From NCBI GenBank assembly GCA_020439875.1, contig JAGRPD010000019.1, positions 1 to 45,319 on the forward strand: a stretch of DNA of 45,319 nt. The letters are read 5' to 3'. The stretch's first letter is position 1; each line of letters begins with the position of its first letter. The notes under the pieces are model-generated. The model saw nothing but the letters and a program-made list of their open reading frames with translations. It did no database searches and was not told the DNA's origin. This document shows, in pieces, positions 41,695 through 45,319 of the stretch. Both the position numbers and the translations under genes were made by a program. This stretch comes from Verrucomicrobiales bacterium (GTDB taxonomy: Bacteria > Verrucomicrobiota > Verrucomicrobiia > Verrucomicrobiales > Verrucomicrobiaceae).

Positions 41695-42543
41695 ATGATG
41701 TCAGTCCTCCAGAACTTGCTGCCGTCGCCTGTGCGCGAGGCATCGATCAAAGCGCGCATCGCCCTGTATCGACCGTTCGGCTGGCTGCGCGGGCGGAAAG
41801 TCGGCGCGAATCTCCAGCCAATGCGCGCGGCCCATGGCGGCGGTGGTGGTGAGCCAGTGGTCGACAATGCGCTGTGGACTTACTTCCAAAACAACCACAC
41901 CGGCCCTGGAATCTGGAAGTGGCATCATTATTTCGAGGCCTACGACCGTCATTTGGCGAAGTTCCGTGGGCAGTCGCCAGTGGTGATGGAGGTGGGCATC
42001 TACAGCGGCGGCAGCCTCGGCATGTGGCGCAGTTACTTCGGCCCTGGATGCTCAATCATCGGCGTGGACATCGAGGAAGCCTGTCGCGTGTGTGAATCCG
42101 AGGGGATCCGGGTGCTCATCGGAGACCAGGGCGATCCGGAATTCTGGCGCGGGGTGAAGAAGGATCTCCCGCCGGTGGATGTGTTCATCGACGACGGGGG
42201 GCACACCAAGACCCAGCAGATCGTCACGCTGGAGCAAATGCTGTCGCAGATGGCGCCGGGCGGCGTTTTTATCTGCGAGGACATCCATGGCACGCGCAAT
42301 GGCTTCATGGCGTTTGTGGCCGGCATGGCGGGATTGCTGAACAAGACGGAGAAACGCGATGGCGGTCAGGTGCCGGATGAGGTCCAGCGGCAAATTCACT
42401 CCATCCACATCTACCCGTATATGGTCGTGGTGGAAAAGCGCTCCGCGCCGCTCGATGCGCTCACGCTGAGCAAGCAGGGCACGGAGTGGCAGCCGTTCCT
42501 GCATCCTGAGCGGATGCAGGCGCAGCAGGTTGATCCGAATTGA
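41695..42543 (+). CDS. Class I SAM methyltransferase, demethylmacrocin-type
   Basis: The 282-residue protein shows WKWHHYFEAYDRHLAKFRG before motif I (VVMEVGIYSGGSLGMWRSYFG), then IIGVDIEEAC, VDVFIDDGGHT and GGVFICEDIHG. This pattern is shared with sugar O-methyltransferases from macrolide pathways that bind a metal through an Asp pair (here in IDDGGH). A glycan-sugar methylation role fits the context. It is 43 bases after the third FkbM gene and 13 bases before the GT4 gene. Confidence 0.88.
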   Translation: MMSVLQNLLPSPVREASIKARIALYRPFGWLRGRKVGANLQPMRAAHGGGGGEPVVDNALWTYFQNNHTGPGIWKWHHYFEAYDRHLAKFRGQSPVVMEVGIYSGGSLGMWRSYFGPGCSIIGVDIEEACRVCESEGIRVLIGDQGDPEFWRGVKKDLPPVDVFIDDGGHTKTQQIVTLEQMLSQMAPGGVFICEDIHGTRNGFMAFVAGMAGLLNKTEKRDGGQVPDEVQRQIHSIHIYPYMVVVEKRSAPLDALTLSKQGTEWQPFLHPERMQAQQVDPN

Positions 42544-42556
42544 ATCCAGTGAATCC

Positions 42557-43669
42557 ATGCGCGCCCCCGCAGACAAATTTGTTTTGATCTGGGATTTTAT
42601 CCCGCGCCTCCGCCGCATGTTTGAGTCATGGCTCATCCGCCAGGCGGAGGCATTGCGCGATGAGGGGATCGAATTCCATGTCTGCTTCTCCGGGCAGCCG
42701 GTGGATTGGTTCGCGCAGGAATTTGCGCGGGTCGGGGGCGTGGCCCATGTCCGCGAATCCATGCGCGGGCGGCTGGACAAAGAGGCTGCGGTGGCGCTGA
42801 TCCGCTCCCTCGGCCGCACCGGCCTGGGCATCTGCTTTTATCCCATGCTCAGCCCAGCGACTCTGCGCTTGACGCGCCTTTCCGAGGTGACGGGTGCGAT
42901 GTTCATCGATCAAAGCTCGAAACCGGTGCCGCGGCGCACCGGATGGAAGGCTCTCGCGGTCAGATTGCGCGGTCAGCTCGGCGCGCGCTGCTACCGGCGC
43001 ATCATCACGGTGAGCGATTACAATCGCGACAAGCTCGTCCATCGCCTGGGTGTGCCTGCCGGGCGGGTGGAGCGCCTTTACAACGGCGTGGACCTCGCGC
43101 GCTTCGAGGCGCCCCCAACCAGTGATCCGCTTAACGGCCCAATCCTCTACGTCGGCCAGATGGAAGGCTATAAAGGCGTGCCGACATTGTTGAGCGCGTA
43201 CGAGGAGCTGCGACGTCGGCGGCAGGACGCGCCAGCGTTGAAGTTGGCGGGCGGCGGCGCGCTACTTGATGCCTTGCGATCCCAGGGAGTCCCCCCAGGG
43301 GTCGAGCTGCTGGGCTTGCGCAACGACGCGCCGGACCTCATGAGGGAAGCGCGCTGCATCGTTATCCCCAGCGAGTGGGAAGAGGCATGCGCTTTCGCCG
43401 CCATTGAGTCGATGGCGAGTGGACGCCCCGTGGTCGCTTCCAATGCCGGGTCGCTGCCGGAATTGCTGGCAGGCAAGGCGGCGATTTTCAAGAAGGGTGA
43501 TGTCCAGGGTCTGGTGGAGGCGCTGGAGCGAGTGCTCTTTGGCGTGACGGCGGCAGCGGCAGAGCGGGACGCCAAAGTCCTGCGGGAGCACGCCTTCCGG
43601 GAGTTTTCATTCGATCGCATGGTGGAGGCTTACCAAGCGCCGATCCTTGATGTTTGCGGCAGGGCTTGA
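42557..43669 (+). CDS. Glycosyltransferase family 4
   Basis: The 370-residue protein is a GT-B enzyme: RRIITVSDYNRDKLVHRLGV and LYNGVDLARFE between the domains, PILYVGQMEGYKGVPTLL, and the donor-binding segment EEACAFAAIESMASGRPVVA with the E-x7-E pair. It transfers a sugar from a nucleotide donor with retention of configuration. The ATG at 42557 is chosen; an upstream TTG at 42530 overlaps the methyltransferase gene. It ends the second plus-strand run of the cluster. Confidence 0.94.
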   Translation: MRAPADKFVLIWDFIPRLRRMFESWLIRQAEALRDEGIEFHVCFSGQPVDWFAQEFARVGGVAHVRESMRGRLDKEAAVALIRSLGRTGLGICFYPMLSPATLRLTRLSEVTGAMFIDQSSKPVPRRTGWKALAVRLRGQLGARCYRRIITVSDYNRDKLVHRLGVPAGRVERLYNGVDLARFEAPPTSDPLNGPILYVGQMEGYKGVPTLLSAYEELRRRRQDAPALKLAGGGALLDALRSQGVPPGVELLGLRNDAPDLMREARCIVIPSEWEEACAFAAIESMASGRPVVASNAGSLPELLAGKAAIFKKGDVQGLVEALERVLFGVTAAAAERDAKVLREHAFREFSFDRMVEAYQAPILDVCGRA

Positions 43670-43760
43670 GCCTTGCCCAACGATGTCCACGCTTCAGCGC
43701 GTCGGCATGTTCCGGCATTGCGCACCGGTGGCGGGTGGCGCTGGCACGTGACGCTTAGAC

Positions 43761-44705
43761 TCACTGATCGAATACAGCGTTGGGGATAAGACGCCCGTCA
43801 CCATTATCCGCATACTTTTTTTGTGCAAATAATCCAAATGATCCGCTCGTTCTAAACTTATGAATCTTAGACGCCTCAGCGCCAAATGAATACTCCATGG
43901 AAAGATCGAATAAGGTCTGTAACCAGTAAGTGAGTCTTTTGAATCTGCCTAACCCAAGCGCATGAGATGATATGCTGGGAATAAATCCCCAGCCGGACCA
44001 CACATCGGAAAGCACTAGACCGGCAAACTGACACAAGAGAGAAATACCTCCAGGGGAGAAGTGAAAACAGGAGTTGCCGTGCCAACTCTCCCAAAAGCTT
44101 CCACTTGCAATCAATCCCCCGTTATTCTTAAGTACGCGACTCATTTCCAAGAACGCAATAAACGGATTATAGAAATGTTCGAGTGTGGCGGTCGTTAATA
44201 TCATATCGAAGCTTTCTGCAGCAAAAGGCAACCGGTGCACATCTACCAAGTAATCTGCACCCGATGCCATATAATCTACTGATATGATATTATGAAAACC
44301 AATCGATTCAAGATATCTTTTATTTCCTCCATTTCCACAGCCCAAATCCAATATCGAGGCATTTGTGCCTACTTGTTTTTGTATACGATCAATGTAATAC
44401 AGCGACTCTTTTTGTAATTTGGTACCATACAACTTCCGGATATTTTCACGAGAAATACACTGAAAATCAGTGCCTGTTGCGATGCCAAATTGTGCAACAT
44501 TTCCTGTTTGCAATGGAGTCTGCGGAATTGTGAAAGACAATCTAATGTCGATCGTTTTGTCAAGATATCGGAGGTCAGGAATCTCCCTGTTACCATTACT
44601 AAGAAATGGAATTGGGTATTTGCATAAGTCGCAAGAGGCACCTTTGGGGCTTTGTAGAATTGTTCCACCGTCAAGCGGGCATCTCAGTTTGAGTATTTGG
44701 CTCAT
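43761..44705 (-). CDS. AT-rich class I SAM methyltransferase, probably acquired
   Basis: The 314-residue protein starts with a small four-Cys-like module (RCPLDGG and CDLCKYPIPFL), then a methyltransferase domain: ILDLGCGNGGNKRYL (motif I), SVDYMASGADYLVD, FDMILTTATLEHFYNP and VLKNNGG. This is the Methyltransf_11/25 type. Base use is clearly AT-richer than the neighbours, with many AAT, ATA and TTA-type codons, which suggests transfer from another lineage. It converges on the GT4 gene and is next to a broken transposase. The ATG at 44705 begins the Cys module; an upstream extension to 44789 is not family-like. The substrate is unknown. Confidence 0.85.
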   Translation of the reverse strand: MSQILKLRCPLDGGTILQSPKGASCDLCKYPIPFLSNGNREIPDLRYLDKTIDIRLSFTIPQTPLQTGNVAQFGIATGTDFQCISRENIRKLYGTKLQKESLYYIDRIQKQVGTNASILDLGCGNGGNKRYLESIGFHNIISVDYMASGADYLVDVHRLPFAAESFDMILTTATLEHFYNPFIAFLEMSRVLKNNGGLIASGSFWESWHGNSCFHFSPGGISLLCQFAGLVLSDVWSGWGFIPSISSHALGLGRFKRLTYWLQTLFDLSMEYSFGAEASKIHKFRTSGSFGLFAQKKYADNGDGRLIPNAVFDQ

Positions 44706-44751
44706 TTTTTCAACCAAAGCACCTTTTGTTGTTGGCTGCAACGCTTTCTGA

Positions 44752-45319
44752 CTAGAGTCGATTTTGCTGTGGAAAGAGAATTTCCTCACATTTACATACG
44801 GAGGCAGGCATCATGGAGTGTGGCCGCAATATGATGGTAAGGGAGTTTGTCATTGAGGAAGTGGCGGAAGGGCTGAGGTGATTCCACAAGGTGTAGCCGC
44901 TGGCCGTCGCTGAAGAGAAAGCAGCGTAGCGCAAGCACATGCGCATCAAGATGGCTCCTTTTGAGACCGGTCCACCCAGTCGCTGCCGATAAATGCCCTT
45001 GCAGACGGATTCGGCAACACCACTGCCAATGACAATGCCTGCCTCTTTGAAGGCGGCGTAGTCCATCCTTTCTACCCGTGCGGCAAAGTAGTCCACCGCT
45101 TTGGCTAATCCTTCTGCTGCCCTTTCGCTGACGCTTCCTGCCTACTCCTGCTCCATCTCATCCAACAGGCGTTCCACCGCTGCCGCGCAGATCCTCCCGC
45201 GCCACCGCTACCCAGGCGCTGGCTTGCTCCGCGTCTTTGTAAAAATGCCGACGCTGCCAAGCCCAGGTAGCCTTCCGCATGATGGTAGTCGAGTACCGTA
45301 AGCGTCATCGGAGCCGCCT
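44752..45319 (-). pseudogene. Decayed transposase fragment, ISKra4-like, runs off the window
   Basis: Minus-strand pieces in different frames make up one transposase C-terminal region: TVLDYHHAEGYL (about 45305-45270), FYKDAEQASAWVAVARE in another frame, then RLLDEMEQE followed by an in-frame TAG, and finally DYFAARVERMDYAAFKEAG with IGSGVAESVCK. The last motif and the order of parts resemble ISKra4-family transposases. At least two frameshifts and one stop break it. The left edge is uncertain (similarity fades near 44880). It marks a recombined boundary of the polysaccharide region. Confidence 0.6.

Noticed and set aside
43733-43750. A sigma-54-like promoter (TGGCAC with GCTTA about five bases on)
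   Set aside because: The -12 element lacks the needed GC pair, and it lies between convergent gene ends with no gene to drive.
1-45319. tRNA, rRNA, CRISPR array or replication origin
   Set aside because: No cloverleaf-like gene, array of spaced repeats, DnaA-box cluster or rRNA segment was seen when reading the window, though a tRNA search program was not available.

Overview
The window most likely comes from a Verrucomicrobiota bacterium, probably Verrucomicrobiales, with a GC-rich genome. The lineage call rests on gene content: two PVC-type dehydrogenases with a C-terminal heme-binding CxxCH domain, a GbsR/MarR-type regulator at the head of a polysaccharide cluster, a secreted GH67-like protein in a sodium-symporter operon, and strand switches with very tight or overlapping gene ends. 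No rRNA, tRNA or CRISPR array was seen.

Region 1 (1-12,760, with its operon to 15,577) is catabolic and envelope related. It holds a 5'-truncated PVC heme protein, a sialidase-like/SGNH-hydrolase fusion, a small membrane protein, an SRPBCC/GyrI-like protein, a YjdF-like membrane protein and a second PVC heme protein. A minus-strand operon follows: Gfo/Idh/MocA oxidoreductase, sodium:solute symporter, an unlisted 56-residue membrane peptide and a secreted glycosidase-like protein. It looks like an uptake and breakdown unit for a sugar or sugar derivative. Two near-identical 68-base repeats lie in the intergenic stretches.

Region 2 (15,693-25,444) carries a giant thioester-containing alpha-2-macroglobulin, a MurJ-type flippase whose 3' end overlaps it, a lipoprotein with a clear sigma-70 promoter and almost no leader, a 64-residue prepilin-like peptide and a membrane-anchored endonuclease/exonuclease/phosphatase (EEP) protein.

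Region 3 (25,498-43,669) is a surface polysaccharide locus. On the minus strand are a Wzc-type polysaccharide co-polymerase/tyrosine kinase and a small membrane protein. After a truncated IS21 remnant, the plus strand runs GbsR-like regulator (with a dyad just before its start codon), Wzm permease, acyltransferase, Wzt ATPase with carbohydrate-binding tail, TylF-like methyltransferase, zinc-ribbon methyltransferase, GT9, FkbM, GT2, a reversed GT4-like gene, FkbM, a second EEP paralogue, FkbM, another methyltransferase and GT4. The picture is a heavily O-methylated and acylated glycan exported by an ABC transporter. No sugar-nucleotide synthesis genes, initiating transferase or outer-membrane exporter are in the window.

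Region 4 (43,761-45,319) is an AT-rich, probably acquired methyltransferase gene and a decayed transposase that runs off the right end. The most interesting points are the pair of membrane EEP proteins with an unusual active site associated with the glycan locus, the operator-like dyad before the regulator, the tiny coupled membrane peptide and the mini-prepilin.
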